From Diadema setosum (Eukaryota; Echinodermata; Echinoidea; Diadematoida; Diadematidae), in contig CM067075.1 of the NCBI GenBank assembly GCA_033980235.1, positions 32,043,385-32,107,384 on the forward strand: a stretch of DNA of 64,000 bases, read 5' to 3'. The notes under the pieces were generated by a model. The model was not told where the DNA came from. It saw only the letters and a list, made by a program, of their open reading frames with translations, and did no database searches. Below, piece by piece: positions 25,991 through 38,300 of the stretch (position 1 is the stretch's first letter; every line of letters starts with the position of its first letter). Position numbers and translations under genes: made by a program.

Positions 25991-26739
25991 CCCTAAAAGG
26001 GCCGGGGGGGGGCGGAATCCGCCCCCCCTCGACGTTTCGCGCTACAATTCTGTTACGCGAGAAGGCCTCGTCGCGAGGCTTCTTGACTTTGTTTGTTCAA
26101 GTCTCGCGCAACTTTTGAGACCAAATTTGCGACGTCCGCGCGTACTTTTGCGAAGCCACGCCCATTTTTGTAACGGAATGTCGCCCCAAAACGGGCACAA
26201 TTTTGTGATTTTGTGTACATTTCCTATGGAAAACAGTGCTCTGTCGTGAAAGTCATAAAAACCTGATTATTTTTACAATTAATCACTTTCATTGATTAGT
26301 TTTGTGCAAATTATGGTAGAAAAGTGGTCAGTGACAATTTCCAATGAAAAAACAAAGAAAAAACAAAAGTTGAAAAACAAAGAAATACATAAGAAATTCT
26401 GAAAACAATAAAATACATAAGAATTGAAATGAATTTTGGAAGTTTTTGTGATGTACAATTGTTGAATATGCTGCAACAGATTTACAGACCAAAAATTAGA
26501 CTCTCAATGCTTTTAATTAGGCTAAAATATGATCTTGAGCTTAATTTGCATAATTAATTAATTAAAATTAGAAATTTATTGTTTCAAAAAATCTTATGAC
26601 ACAGTCTTGTAGATTATGACGCAGGTCTTACGCATGCAAAATTTCATCACGATCGCGCCACCGATGGCCGAGATCTCCCCCCCCCCCCCCCCCCCCCCCC
26701 CGGCCCGAGCATAGCCAAAAAAGCCCGGCCCCTTTAGGG
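25991..26739. mobile_element. piggyBac-type MITE, 749 bp
   Basis: TTAA|CCCTAAAAGGGCCGGG at the left and CCCGGCCCCTTTAGGG|TTAA at the right. A TTAA target plus CCC-starting termini is the recognised piggyBac layout. Contains a C run of about 31 bases near the right end and no ORF. Confidence 0.85.
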
Positions 26740-27126
26740 TTAAACTAGCGATTTAGCTTTGAATGTAGTATAGTACGCTCCCATTTTTAACAAAAGTTGT
26801 TAAAACAATGTTAAATTTCAGTTCCCAAAAATATGATCAACATATCTTTATATACATGTACTTTATTTGCTCTGGTACGATGAATTTCAATCTAACTAAT
26901 GAAAAATGCTGGTACCAGGGACTTTGTTATGACAGAAGTTGGCTGCATCCATTGGTTCTAAGTCCTCTGCATATCCAGTAAAATACTCATAATATGGAAA
27001 TGGTATTTCAGTGTGAGAAGGAGTAGAATTTTTGAAGAATTTTGATTAACCAGCACTGTGTTTAAAATCCACAACTTCAATGCAATACATGTAAATGCAG
27101 GTTAAATATGAAATGTGGTGTGTTTT

Positions 27127-28113
27127 CTATACAGCTGCCATTGCATATGCATGCATAGACAGAAAGATCTGTCTGTTCGGACGAGTCTTTAATTTTTTGA
27201 CATTATCGCTCTCCTCTGTAGACATATGGGAGGGGATTCCATGAAGCCACCAGACGACCAGATACAGAGCGATCTTCCAGTCAAATGCATGCATAATTTC
27301 AGTCCAGTTTCCCAGATTTACAAGAGCTTTGTTAACGTCATGACACAGTTCCGATGTCTCCACACGGAGAGGCAGAGCTGTGGAGTTACATTTGATCTTC
27401 TGTAAACATGCTTGCCTCAAAACCACTGAGCACAACACATGAGCTCTTCTCGCGCCAGGTTCGCATGCCTGACTAAGTTGATGGCTTGGCAGCTTTGCAA
27501 ATCTTGCTCACATGCACAAGTGTGCACATATCGATCGGTAAATTACAATATTCCATAAAACATAGAATGTGTCAGAGCCACAGCTTTGTCATAAAATTTA
27601 CATCATGTAGCAAAACTGGCAAATTTCTCTACAACTTTGCTGTACTGCATTTTTTTTTTTTTTTTGGGGGGGGGGGGGGGGGGCATAATTGCTTCTATTT
27701 GGTTACACGGCTTACGGCTTTGAAAAGACAGAATGTTTCCCAAAGCGCTCGTGCTCAGAATTATGTGGCAAACAAGAGGGTTCATAATATGTCACACAAA
27801 GACTTCAAGTGACATTCCAGATGATTTTCATAATTTCACATCATGAAGTACATAAACCAACAGTGCCATGTATAGTTTTGTGGAATTCATTGTGGTCCTT
27901 GAGCAGATAAACCAATACTCTGAAAAAAAAAAGCCAAAACATATTACACTGAACAAGCATGATGACACAGGAGACTCACATATTCCAGTTACATAGCAAT
28001 GCAATTCCACTGCAATACCTCTTGCTGAACAACTTCACCTGTGTAGAATTTATGTCTGCTTTCTTCTTCTGTTCTGCTTCCGAGAGCATCCAATCATGTA
28101 TTCCTACATGAAG
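27127..28113 (-). CDS. Candidate two-exon 3' end of an unknown gene
   Basis: Exon 28039-28113 (25 codons, LHVGIHDWMLSEAEQKKKAD then INSTQ) ends at CAG|GTGAAG. Exon 27127-27399 starts after GTTTACAG in the same phase 0 and runs 90 codons (KIKCNSTALPLRVETSELCH, DVNKALVNLGNWTEIMHAFD, ..MAAV) to TAG. AATAAA on this strand lies about 260 bases downstream (near 26866). The sequence looks helical and soluble, then has a short hydrophobic stretch (IALYLVVWWLHGI). I do not recognise it. Upstream exons were not established. Confidence 0.4.
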
Positions 28114-28728
28114 CTGCTAGGTCATCATCCTTGTTCACTGTAATTTGTTATAAATTTTGAAAGTATTCTTTTTTTCCTTATCCAAATCATTATAAATTCT
28201 GTCACCCTGTATGCAGTATCATCAATTCAAATGCAAAAGTCTGAAAATCATCCAGAGTTTTCCTTTAAGCAAGTTCTGTAGCACTCAAGACACACTTTGG
28301 ACACAAATGCAGGAAGACACTGTTTCATAAACCTGTTAAATCCAAACATACTTCAGTAGTTATCACTGTAATACACGAATACATTTTACCATACTTCATT
28401 TCATGGAACAATAGCACAAACTGAGCCTTGCATAAAGCGGTAAAATTGACAAGACAGCTCCGATTGTACTTCACAGCAAACAGACGATGTTAATCAATTG
28501 TGGAACAGCCGCAGATGCATTTCACACTATATATGTATGTGCACTAGACAGTTTGAGTAAAATGTGCTGAGCTGATTCGTGAAATCAAAAAATGACAGGT
28601 GAAAATACAATAATGAGTTATATGACTGCATGGCTTCTTCATGTTAATAGAAAGCCTGCATGAATTACCAATTGATAATTGAGTCAGTGCCTAACAAAAA
28701 GAAAAAAAAACAAAAAACAAAAAAGGCT

Positions 28729-28846
28729 TCAAAACATGAAGTTGTATATGTCCCAATGTGCAAGACATTGCTCAAAATTGAAGAGCATGTTTGTTGCTTC
28801 TAGTACAGTTTTTATACAGTCTTCTGGTTCTCCGCTAACGATAAGA
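28729..28846 (-). CDS. Coding-looking stretch, possible exon
   Basis: After the acceptor-like GCACCTTTCAG the frame reads LIVSGEPEDCIKTVLEATNM then LFNFEQCLAHWDIYNFMF and TGA. Amino-acid content is protein-like and helical. It is 600 bases upstream of the candidate exons at 27127-28113 on the same strand, but I found no donor linking them. Chance open frame remains possible. Confidence 0.2.
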
Positions 28847-29054
28847 CTGAAAGGTGCATTTATACGTCAATAGATAATAATTAAAATGAGGAAGCTTCAT
28901 TCTTTGCACTCGAATGTGTTCTCTCTCTCAAATAAAAATAATAAAATATAGATTTATCTCTATATCCTACAAACTATGATTATATCATCAATTACAACTC
29001 CACCCTTGAAAAAAAGCATTTTCTCAAAGTTGATTCCAGAGTGGTGGGCTATCA

Positions 29055-29207
29055 GATGACATTGTAAAGAAGCAGTGGACTATTACTTCTTTTCATCTTT
29101 TCGGGCTTGACTGCCGAAATTCTCATCTCAAAAGGTACCTTCCCAGGCAAAAAAGATTCTGCGTCAAATTTCTTCACAGACGCACCCACCCATGAAGGAT
29201 GGTGTGA
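29055..29207 (-). CDS. Coding-looking stretch, possible exon
   Basis: Open frame between TAA and TGA reading WVGASVKKFDAESFLPGKVP then FEMRISAVKPEKMKRSNSPL. No ATG-led or well-spliced model could be built. Listed because it lies on the same strand as two other coding-looking stretches nearby. Confidence 0.15.
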
Positions 29208-29250
29208 TTACCCTGTATTGGACAGATAATGACACTTTTGCCATTAGAAA

Positions 29251-29284
<34 letters not shown>

Positions 29285-29439
29285 TATAAAGATATATCAA
29301 GGTGAGGAATGGGTTGATGTCACATACTCCTGCATTGTCTCTACACTATAACAAAGAAATATTTGCAGCAAATCCAATATCCAATATCAATTATTCATCC
29401 ATACATTAACCATCAAGATAATTATGAAAATGAAAGGGA

Positions 29440-29648
29440 TACTGTCAAAGTGAAAATTGTTGCGGTGTTGAAATTTTTGTGCATTTCGTGCAATTAGGAA
29501 CTAGCGCAAAAGTAAAAGCATGCAAATATTTTTGCTTGCCATACTTTGCTTGCCATACACTCCAGTGGTTGATGTCTCCATTTCGAAACTCATTTTAGGC
29601 GGCTGAGCGTGAAAAATTAGTCCTGCAAAAATATCCACTATTACAGTA
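29440..29648. mobile_element. TACTGTAAAAGTGG-family MITE, CpG-decayed copy
   Basis: Aligns by eye to 34766-34979, but most CG sites have become TG or CA (for example 'cgcgcaacc' to 'cgtgcaatt'). Confidence 0.7.
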
Positions 29649-30131
29649 TGCCATATATTACTGATTTGATAATGATTTGTTGAAGTTTATAAGGTTGGCA
29701 ATTGTAATCGAGATTCAAAACGGAATTTGAAGTGTAATGAAGGCCTACACACAAAACTAAGAGATAAGGTTTTTTACATTTTGCAGTTGTCCCTTTGTCC
29801 TGCTTAATGTAAAAGAACACTGTATATACAATATCAAAAACTAAATATATATGGCAAAGTGGGGTGACTTCATTTTAAGCCTCAATTTAAAAACACATCT
29901 TTAAAAACATTTCATGATTGACAGAATCTATAGTGACTGTGTGCATTTACGGTAGCAGCAATTTCCTACGAATATGAATTTGCTAATTTCAGGGTGAAAA
30001 TGAAAGAAAATACAGTGCAATGTTGATAGCCTCCTATGGTTCTATCATGCGCAAAAGATGTAAAATATTTGGCAAGACACAAAAATGTAATGTACAAAAA
30101 CAGCATCCAGATATTTTAACCTCCAACTACG

Positions 30132-30242
30132 TCAATGCTTTGGCTGAATAATGCCAATAGTCAGTCTGAAATCATCAGCAGGCAGGACATGAATTCCTAT
30201 TAAGACAATGTAAAGCGTCAAAACCCATGTCGTCCTCAACAT
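30132..30242 (-). CDS. Small ORF with signal-peptide-like start, 36 aa
   Basis: The ATG follows directly after a good splice acceptor (GCATTTTATTTCAG|ATG). It reads MLRTTWVLTLYIVLIGIHVL, a typical signal-peptide hydrophobic core, then PADDF and a short tail to TGA. No good donor precedes the stop, so it is either a tiny secreted peptide, a misread exon, or chance. Confidence 0.2.
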   Translation of the reverse strand: MLRTTWVLTLYIVLIGIHVLPADDFRLTIGIIQPKH

Positions 30243-30559
30243 CTGAAATAAAATGCCATCCATTTCAACAAATAACAAACAGGTCAAAATCGCCGATGCA
30301 TTTCCCGAATTGCAAATGTTTAGAACTATATACAATGATATATACACATTTATAAATGTATGCATGAACAATGGCCACAAATTCTTGCACGATGGGTCCT
30401 ACGTTCATTGAATAGTCGATATACTGTGCTTATTACACATGGCAAGTGGCCTACGATGCACTGTTGATTGGTATGTACCCTTCAAATGTTTATAAGCCCT
30501 CATGAACTGCTTCTTCACACATGTTTGGATTTCTCACATTCCTCATTCAACTTGTCTTG

Positions 30560-31030
30560 GACCCCGTTTAATGTGAGGGAAAAGGCCGGGCTTGGCCTGG
30601 GCCGAGCCCAGCCCTCCTTTCACTGTACACACGCAGAAGGCCAAATGCGGTACCAAAAACGGCCGCGCATTTGGCCAAGCTCTGGAGGTAGTCTTGGCCC
30701 GGGCTCGCCCCAGGCTCGGCCTGGCCTTTTCTCACTGTAATGCAAACTGGGCCAAATGTGGTACCAAATTGTGACCAGCGCACTCCCAGTAATAATCGTT
30801 TGTTTACAAGCAGAGCGCCACTACAACAAAAATTGAAAGGTTTGAATTGAATATTTTACTGTATATACATGTACTATATGTGCTTTGTAAGAAGCGAATA
30901 AAGAATATAATAATAATAAAAGCCCTAGCCGAGCCCTCCACTGTAAACGGACAGAATTGCGATGCCGAGTACTGCACCTGAGGCCGGGCTCAGCCTGGAC
31001 TCGACCCAGCCCTGTACTGTAAATGGGGTC
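30560..31030. mobile_element. GC-rich MITE with GACCCCGTTTA termini
   Basis: GACCCCGTTTAATGTGA at the left pairs with TACTGTAAATGGGGTC at the right. The interior has several GGCCGGGCT/AGCCCGGCC-like words. Open frames through it are composition artefacts. Confidence 0.65.
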
Positions 31031-32176
31031 TTAGCATAACACATTCCTTGACAGTCATCACAGCAGAATTGGGGGGGGGGGGGGAGGTAGATGCCATGCC
31101 ACTGACTGTCCTGACTAAGAAAAATTAGGGGTGAGGAGATTAAATTTGGCAACGCAAGAAGAGTTGTGAAGTTCAAGCAACAGTCCCCGAGTTCACACTA
31201 GGTCCCGCATCGCGGGCACAATTAGGAGAGATCTTGCCTGTCTTACGACTGACCGTCCACATGACTATCTTGACTGTCCCTAGCCCAGAGGGCAGTCGGG
31301 ATCTGGGGCAAGCCCTAACACTTGAAAGCTGACTTGGCACAGGCATATATTTGATGAATACACCTGGGAGCTATCAATTATGGCCCAAGGTCACTCTCCC
31401 CTCCAAATGTTGTCCCCCGACCCGACTTGCACCGCAGGGACGGAGGGAGAAGTCCCGGCAAGCAGCCACACTATGGTTTTGGACACAAGTCAATCACTTC
31501 TGTCCAGAAAACAGCAATATTATCTGTACGCTGAGCCGAGCCGCGCAAGGCTCACAATTGTAGACAAGCATGGTGCATGATTTAAGACGATAGTGGTGGC
31601 AATGCCGACCCACTGCAACCTAGCATGCATCGAGGGAGATTCTCCTCGTAATTAGTCTATGAAATCATACGGAATACATAAGATATTGGCGTGATTTTAA
31701 AACCCTGTTTCAAAATACTGATTGACAGTTAAGATTTTTCACTTAGCTTCACAATGCAACGCATCCAACTGCATTTAATGTGTTCAACCACCCTGATGTC
31801 CTTTGATTGGGTGAACACGTTACAAATGTTGTCTGTTGCACATGGAGGGGATGGAACACGAGAAGTCTGTGTTAAAGATAACATTTCAGTTAGCAACAGG
31901 GGAGGAGCATTGTTCATATCACTCTCTGCTTCATCCCATGTGAGAAACCCCCTTGAAAGTGGTCATCTTTAGCTTGGAATCACACACATGTATACATTCT
32001 CAAGCAATAACATTAAAGATGATTGTGCGCATAGCTGGCGAGTAAAAGCAAAGATGAGAAAACATCTTTCTATCTCTTTCCCTCTCTCAATCTTGTCCTT
32101 TCTGTCTTTATCTGTTTGTCTCTCCCTTTCATTCTTTCTCTCCGTCTTTTCGTTCTTTCTTTCTCGAGGAGGACGC

Positions 32177-32392
32177 TCAACGTGACTCCGCCAGCTTCAT
32201 CCTCTTGGTCCCATTCTCAAGGTCTCCCTCCTCCATCTCCTTCTTGCCGTTTGGCGAGCTCTTGATCTTGTGCTTGTCCGCGCCGCACTTGGACTGGCAC
32301 TGGGACGGCTGGGAATGAAGGTCCGGGTCCGGCTCATAGCAAGACCGGTCCAGGCCCAGGAACTCCAGGGCATTGCCGGCAAGTAGGGAGTC
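32177..32392 (-). CDS. ACMSD: ACMSD exon 8, C-terminus with unusual tail (residues 319-389)
   Basis: Begins after TCTGGACAG with [20 protein letters not shown], which covers the end of the vertebrate protein (human ends GLERKQFE). It then continues about 51 residues in the same frame to a TGA. The tail is hydrophilic, has two cysteines (QCQSKCG), a lysine-rich stretch, an acidic patch (EMEEGD) and a final basic GTKRMKL. The conserved part is certain. The tail is read from the genome only; an unseen alternative splice could remove it. Confidence 0.92.
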   Translation of the reverse strand, partial: DSLLAGNALEFLGLDRSCYEPDPDLHSQPSQCQSKCGADKHKIKSSPNGKKEMEEGDLENGTKRMKLAESR

Positions 32393-35300
32393 CTGTCCAG
32401 ACGGACAATGAGGAGTCAAGATAAGGGGGAACACATGTTCATCACTAAATGAGGGCTTGAAACAGACTTTTTTCTTTTTTTTGGCCAACCTGCTAGTCTG
32501 TTCAGGCAACTAAAATCATTAATTTTGAAATGGTGGTGGCATGCAAAAGAAATGCAATGGCACTAATTAAATGCAAACAATGCAAACAGGGCAATCTATT
32601 CTATTTTTAATCTTAGTTAACTGATCAGGCCATCAAAATATATATTTTTTAAAGCTTGGTGGCCCAACATCAATTTTTTTGTGATCCTGGACCATCATAA
32701 ATGTCAAGCCCTCACTGATTACAGAGTTTAAATCTACTCATTCCAAGATGCATATAAAATCACGTACAAGAAATAATTGTAACATTTGACCCAACAGAGG
32801 TTGAAAACATTTGTGAAATCAAATGGGTAAAACAAATCAAGAATTCAAAATGGTATTGGAGATAGAATAGACCATCCTTTTAATAGTGGACTTACAAGAA
32901 ATTTCAGCATCATTTGATGCAGTCATACATCACTATCATTCATATTATTTTTCTCTTCATCTAAAATCATAAGAGCTTCATCTTAAATCATAACAGCTCC
33001 ATCTCTTGTTGAACAGAAGTCGGTATTTCACAGCAAGATAGAGTTGTCTTTTGGTTTTGGATAAGGCATATCACTTGCTCTTTCTGCAGGAGAAGTTCTC
33101 TCTTTTCATGTATCATAAATGCTCAGCTATATTTTCTTCCTTGTTCAAGATAAAAGAGCAAGTGAAAGTGTATGGTTTACCAGGTAAAGCACAACAGGAT
33201 ATCATTAGAAACAGGAAAAGGTCTCTTTGGTTGGATCTTTGTATTTTCATTAAATTAGCTAACAGAGGAAATCACCTAAAAAAAACCGTTTGTCTGATTT
33301 TACATTGATTTATCAAATGAAATCTAACACTTGGAATCGCACTCCAAGTGGTAAAGCGGTGGCTGTAGTATTTCACTAAGCATGTCATATTGCATCACAA
33401 CAACTGTAACCTACTAGACTACCACACCACACACGGTTGATTCTCCTCACCTTTAGCTCACTGCTGAAGCTCTCGACGGAATCGATCAGCTTGCCTGGGT
33501 GGTGCTCCCCAAGAGGGAAGGGGTAGTCACTGCCGAGCAGAACTCGATCCTGTCGATGCAATATGAGATTTTTTATAATTTTTTTTTTTTTGTGTGAGTG
33601 CATTGGATGAGGAAAGTACATGCAGGCATTCATTCTTGGCAATGCAGGAAGTAGTATTATTGAAGCCGTACTGACAACCGTTTTTAAACACGACTGAATC
33701 AGTCCCATCAAAACAGATAAAAAATTGGATAATTTATCATTGTTTTTCGCAGCCAAACTTGCTGTAGTTCCCATCCAGCAATTAATCATCAAAATCATGG
33801 AGTTTGATACCTTTAAGTAAAGGGTTGGGTGTCACTTGTATAGCAGGGCCACATTTGTCTGTTTTTCTGAGTGTCATCTCAGAAAGATCTCACTACGCAA
33901 TTTTTTTGTAGCTCTTGTCCAGAGTATGACTTCACTGCAAGAGTTATGGAACCTTTTGAGGCTAATTCTTTACAGCTACTCTCGCTAGTCGCTCTGTCCC
34001 AAAACATTGTCCTTACCTTTGACGCAGCCTCAGGTTTGGACTCATCTTACGAGACCACTTAGGCAGCACTAAAATGCTTTACATATGATAATGTTATGGC
34101 CTTCTTTATCTAGTATCTTTTTAAGTGTTGCCACTACTCCATAAGAGGGCCCTGCCATTATTATTACCCATTTATTGCAAAGGTACAGATTTATACAACT
34201 GGGTCGAGAGGGACATGGTGGGTAATAACATCTTGTCCGAGAAGTACAGCACTTGATGAGACTCAAACTCAGGACCCCCCCCCCCCCCCCCCCCAATGAA
34301 AGTCAAGAGTCTTATCCACAACGCAACATTACCCCTACTACATGTATATTATAAGTAAGCTCCTATGTGACCTAGAGCTTTAAAGGGATGGTATAGTTTC
34401 GGTTAAGATAGGGATGCAGCTCAGAGGATTCAGTTCTCACCTCTCCTATTGTCTCAACCAAGTATTTCAGCGCTCGTTCGTCATGCACCAGAGAGTCTGT
34501 GTAGATCTGGCCCAGATACTTCCTGGGGTTGACGCTGTTCTCCACTGCACACAGATCTGGACGGACGTTGAAGCCGTGCTCGATGCGGCCGATCGTGAAT
34601 GGGAAGGCTCCGCCTGGTTAGCATTAAAACAGTCACCATCAGATTTATTGCATGATGATATTCGTTCGCAGATCTCTTAATACTGGCAGTATAATAGCAT
34701 TTTGGTTTATTTGTGTTTTCTCCTCTTGCCCCCCCCCCCCCCCCCATTGCATTTGAACATTATAATACTGTAAAAGTGGAAATTTTCGCGGTGTTGAAAT
34801 TTTCACGCATTTCGCGCAACCAGAAACTAGCGCGAAAATAACAACACGCGAATATTTTTGCTTGCCATACGTTCCTGTGCGTGATGTCTTGATTCCGCGG
34901 AATTAAAAACACGCGAAACTCTTCTGACCCGGCCTAGCGCGAAAAATTAGTCGCGCGAAAAATATCCACTTTTACAGTACAGCGCAGTCAGCGAAGTTGA
35001 ACAATTTCTAAAATTCAGTCACACCAATATTAAAACAATGTCTTTTAAGTGTACTTGCTAAAACCAGTAAAGCCAGAATATGAGGCTACAATTTATAAAA
35101 ATATAAGAAAACTGGTAAGTGAAAAATTGAGCACAGAAAATGGGATTTCATTGCAAATGGAAAAGTGGCATTCTCAATGGAATCCCATTTTCTTTGCTCA
35201 ATTTTTCACTTATAAATAATTTACATTTCTGGTCAGTTTCCCTTGGTTTGCATAATCTAATATAACAACACAGAACAAAACAAAACAAAACAAAACAAAA

Positions 35301-38300
35301 CAACAACAACAACAAACAAACAAACAAATAAAGCAAATAGGGAATTTCCCCATGACTCAAAGCAAGCTTGTGGCAGGCCAGCACCCTCATACACTCACCT
35401 CCATGAGCGAAACAGACCTTGAGTTTGGGGAACCTCTCCAGCACACCGCCAAAGATCACTGAGCACATGGCGGTGGCCGTTTCCCCGGGCATGCCCACCA
35501 GCCAGGGCAGCCAGTATTTGGCCATGCGGCCCCCCAGCTCCATGTCCCATGGATGGACAAAGATGGACATGTTCAGCTCCTCAGCTGCCTGCAATATTTA
35601 GATGGAAAATTTGAAACTGGTGGTCAGAACAACAAAATTTCTCATCAAATAATTTGGAAAAAAAGTTAAAACGTTTATACATCAATTGTTTGTAATCCCA
35701 GAGGGCTGTTCGTATTATTCACTTCCAGAAAATTTAATTGTCATGTTTCATAAAATGTCTTTCTCAATGTGTGTTAGTGTTAACATGTTCACACACTATT
35801 TTAGTCTCCTCAACGAATGCAAACTCCAACTAGAAATGTCGCTAAGGCGACTGGTATGCCTCCGCCATAATGCATGATTCTCCTAATAGGTCTATAGTAC
35901 ATGTAGACAATGTGTGATTACATTTTCACAAAATTGGCAAAATATTAAAATGACAAGTTTGTCACAAATGTGTTGAATGTTCACCTTCCTTGACCTAGGT
36001 TTAATTGAATGAATAGGAGAGCATGTACTTGGGGATTTAAGGACTTTAACTTGACTTTGACCCATTCATAAGTTTATGCATTGAGTAACTTTCAAGGTAT
36101 GGAGAAAAAGTGCAATTTCTAGAATGAAAAGTTCATTGTTACCATTTTCATCTGGCCTTTGACCCTAAAATTCATAGGATAATTACTGTCAGGCACAACA
36201 TGCATAAATACGTAGTAAGTTTCAAGATAACTTGAGCCACTTCTGAGATATGGAGGAAAAAGTTAGTTCAGCACTTTCCCTTGATCTTTGACCTTTTGAC
36301 CTTTGAGGCAAACAAAAAAAAAAAAAAGAAGAAAAAAGAAAGCTTCCAGAGAATCTCTATTAGGTTATACATGCATACACCAAGTGTTTTAAAAAAAAGA
36401 TAATCCTGTTGGCATTGCATAAATATGAGGGAAATAGTAAAATTTTGAAGTGTTGCCCTTGACCTTTGACCCCTGACCTTTGACGCATGAACCCTAAATT
36501 CTCTAGATATTCACTGCCAGTCAGTACATGTATACATACTATGTTCCATGAAGATACCTTGAACAATTTCCAAGATACAGAGAAAAAAGTTAAGTTTTAA
36601 TATTTTTACTTGACCTTTTGACCTTTGACCTCATGACCCCAAACTTTAACCAAAGAATCTTAATTGGGTAATACATGTATACACTAAGTTTCAAGAAAAT
36701 ATCTGCAGGCATTGCATAGATATGGTGGAAATAGTGAAATTTTACATATTTGACCTTGACCTTTGACCTTGAGCATGTGCACCCAAAAGTTGATAGGCAT
36801 AACTTCACCCCCTAATATACATACATGCCAAGTTTCATTAGGATACCTCAAAAGGTTTTTCAGTTACGCTGTCCACAAAATTCATTACGGACGGAAGGAC
36901 GGACGGACGGACGGACAACCCGAAAACATAATGCCTCCGGCACCACTTCGTGGCGGAGGCATAAAAACAACATTCTGCTCACAGATGTTAAAACTTAGAA
37001 CTCTCTGTACACGTTATGTGCAAGATAACGTATCTACATGCATCCACCATGGTATGTGCAAGGAAATCTTTGGCCACGTTTGACCCCCATCTATTTAATC
37101 ATGATTTACAAGTTAACCTAATAAGATTACACACTGGCAACCAGAGTCGAGCATAACTCGTCTGGAAAAAAAAAATGCCCTAGCGCCAAGACGAGCCTCT
37201 CTTGAAAGGAGAAACATGCTTGGGAGAGGCAAGAGCGTAATGCCCAATCATATTTACAAAATCAATACCTGTAATGAAAAGACACATGTCTAGAAACACC
37301 TACTTGTGGGGAAGTGAGAGAGCCTTCATTGGTAGAAATGACAAATTCTTGCACATTAGAAAATTAGGAGAGAGGGGGGGGGGGGTATAGAAACAGGGCT
37401 ACGTATTTAACTGCAGTCTTTGGTATTAGAGTGTTGGGCTTCATCAGTGACAGATTTTGCTACTTACAGCAAACACTGGCTGCAGTTCGGCCGCATCGAG
37501 ATTCCACTGGTTGATATGAGATCCAATCTGGACACCTGGAAACCCAAGTTCCTGAAATAAAAAAAAAAAAGAGAAAAAAAAAAAAAGAGAAGGGGGGAAT
37601 CAATTGAATGAGATGTCACATTTATTATCATAACAGTGCCACTTTTAATGACCAAGCAGCATGGGAAGACTACGTAATGGGAGGGTTGGCCCGACTGAAT
37701 TGATCTCAATTCCCCGCCTACTCTGGAGTATGTTAGAAATCTCAAGTCAGTATCACACAGATACATAAAACATTATCTGCCTCATTTCACACTGGGGTTC
37801 ACCCCCCCCCCCAAAAAAAAAAATAAATAAATAAAAAATAAAAAATAAATAAATAAATAAATAAATAAATAAATAGAAAATAAATAAAAAATGAAATTGC
37901 GGTCTGTATCAATTCAGATACCTGGTACACGAACCACTCACTAGATTAGGCTTACACTCGTAAACATGCCAGTTTAATGAAACCTACTGACTGTACTGGA
38001 CCAAGTGCTACAGGATGCTGAACCATGTGAAGTAAGTAGTGCATTTGAGGTAATGGCTTTCAATGCAATGCATTAGTATGAACAAAAGATGGAACATAAT
38101 CATACTTCTCATAATTTGGGGTCACAACATAAACATGATATTGATGTCGTGACCATGCATCAAAGGACTTAAGGACTTCCACGACTACAGTTATGCGATT
38201 TCTGTAATACCCCAGCTCCAGCCCAACTGGCTATTGAAAATCAAAATGGACTGGACTGCTCCTTTTGGTCAGTTGGTCTAAACCAGTCCAGTTCTCGCAA

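Larger units (their letters stand above)
24245..27126. other. Intergenic, repeats only
   Basis: The first 350 bases may be the Reeler-like gene's promoter (GC-richer). Then microsatellites, the TTCGGAATAACGAACC cluster and the piggyBac-type MITE. Confidence 0.6.

Noticed and set aside
34414..34680. Plus-strand 88-aa frame over ACMSD exon 6
   Set aside because: Antisense shadow of a confirmed minus-strand exon. The same applies to plus-strand frames over exons 2, 3 and 5.
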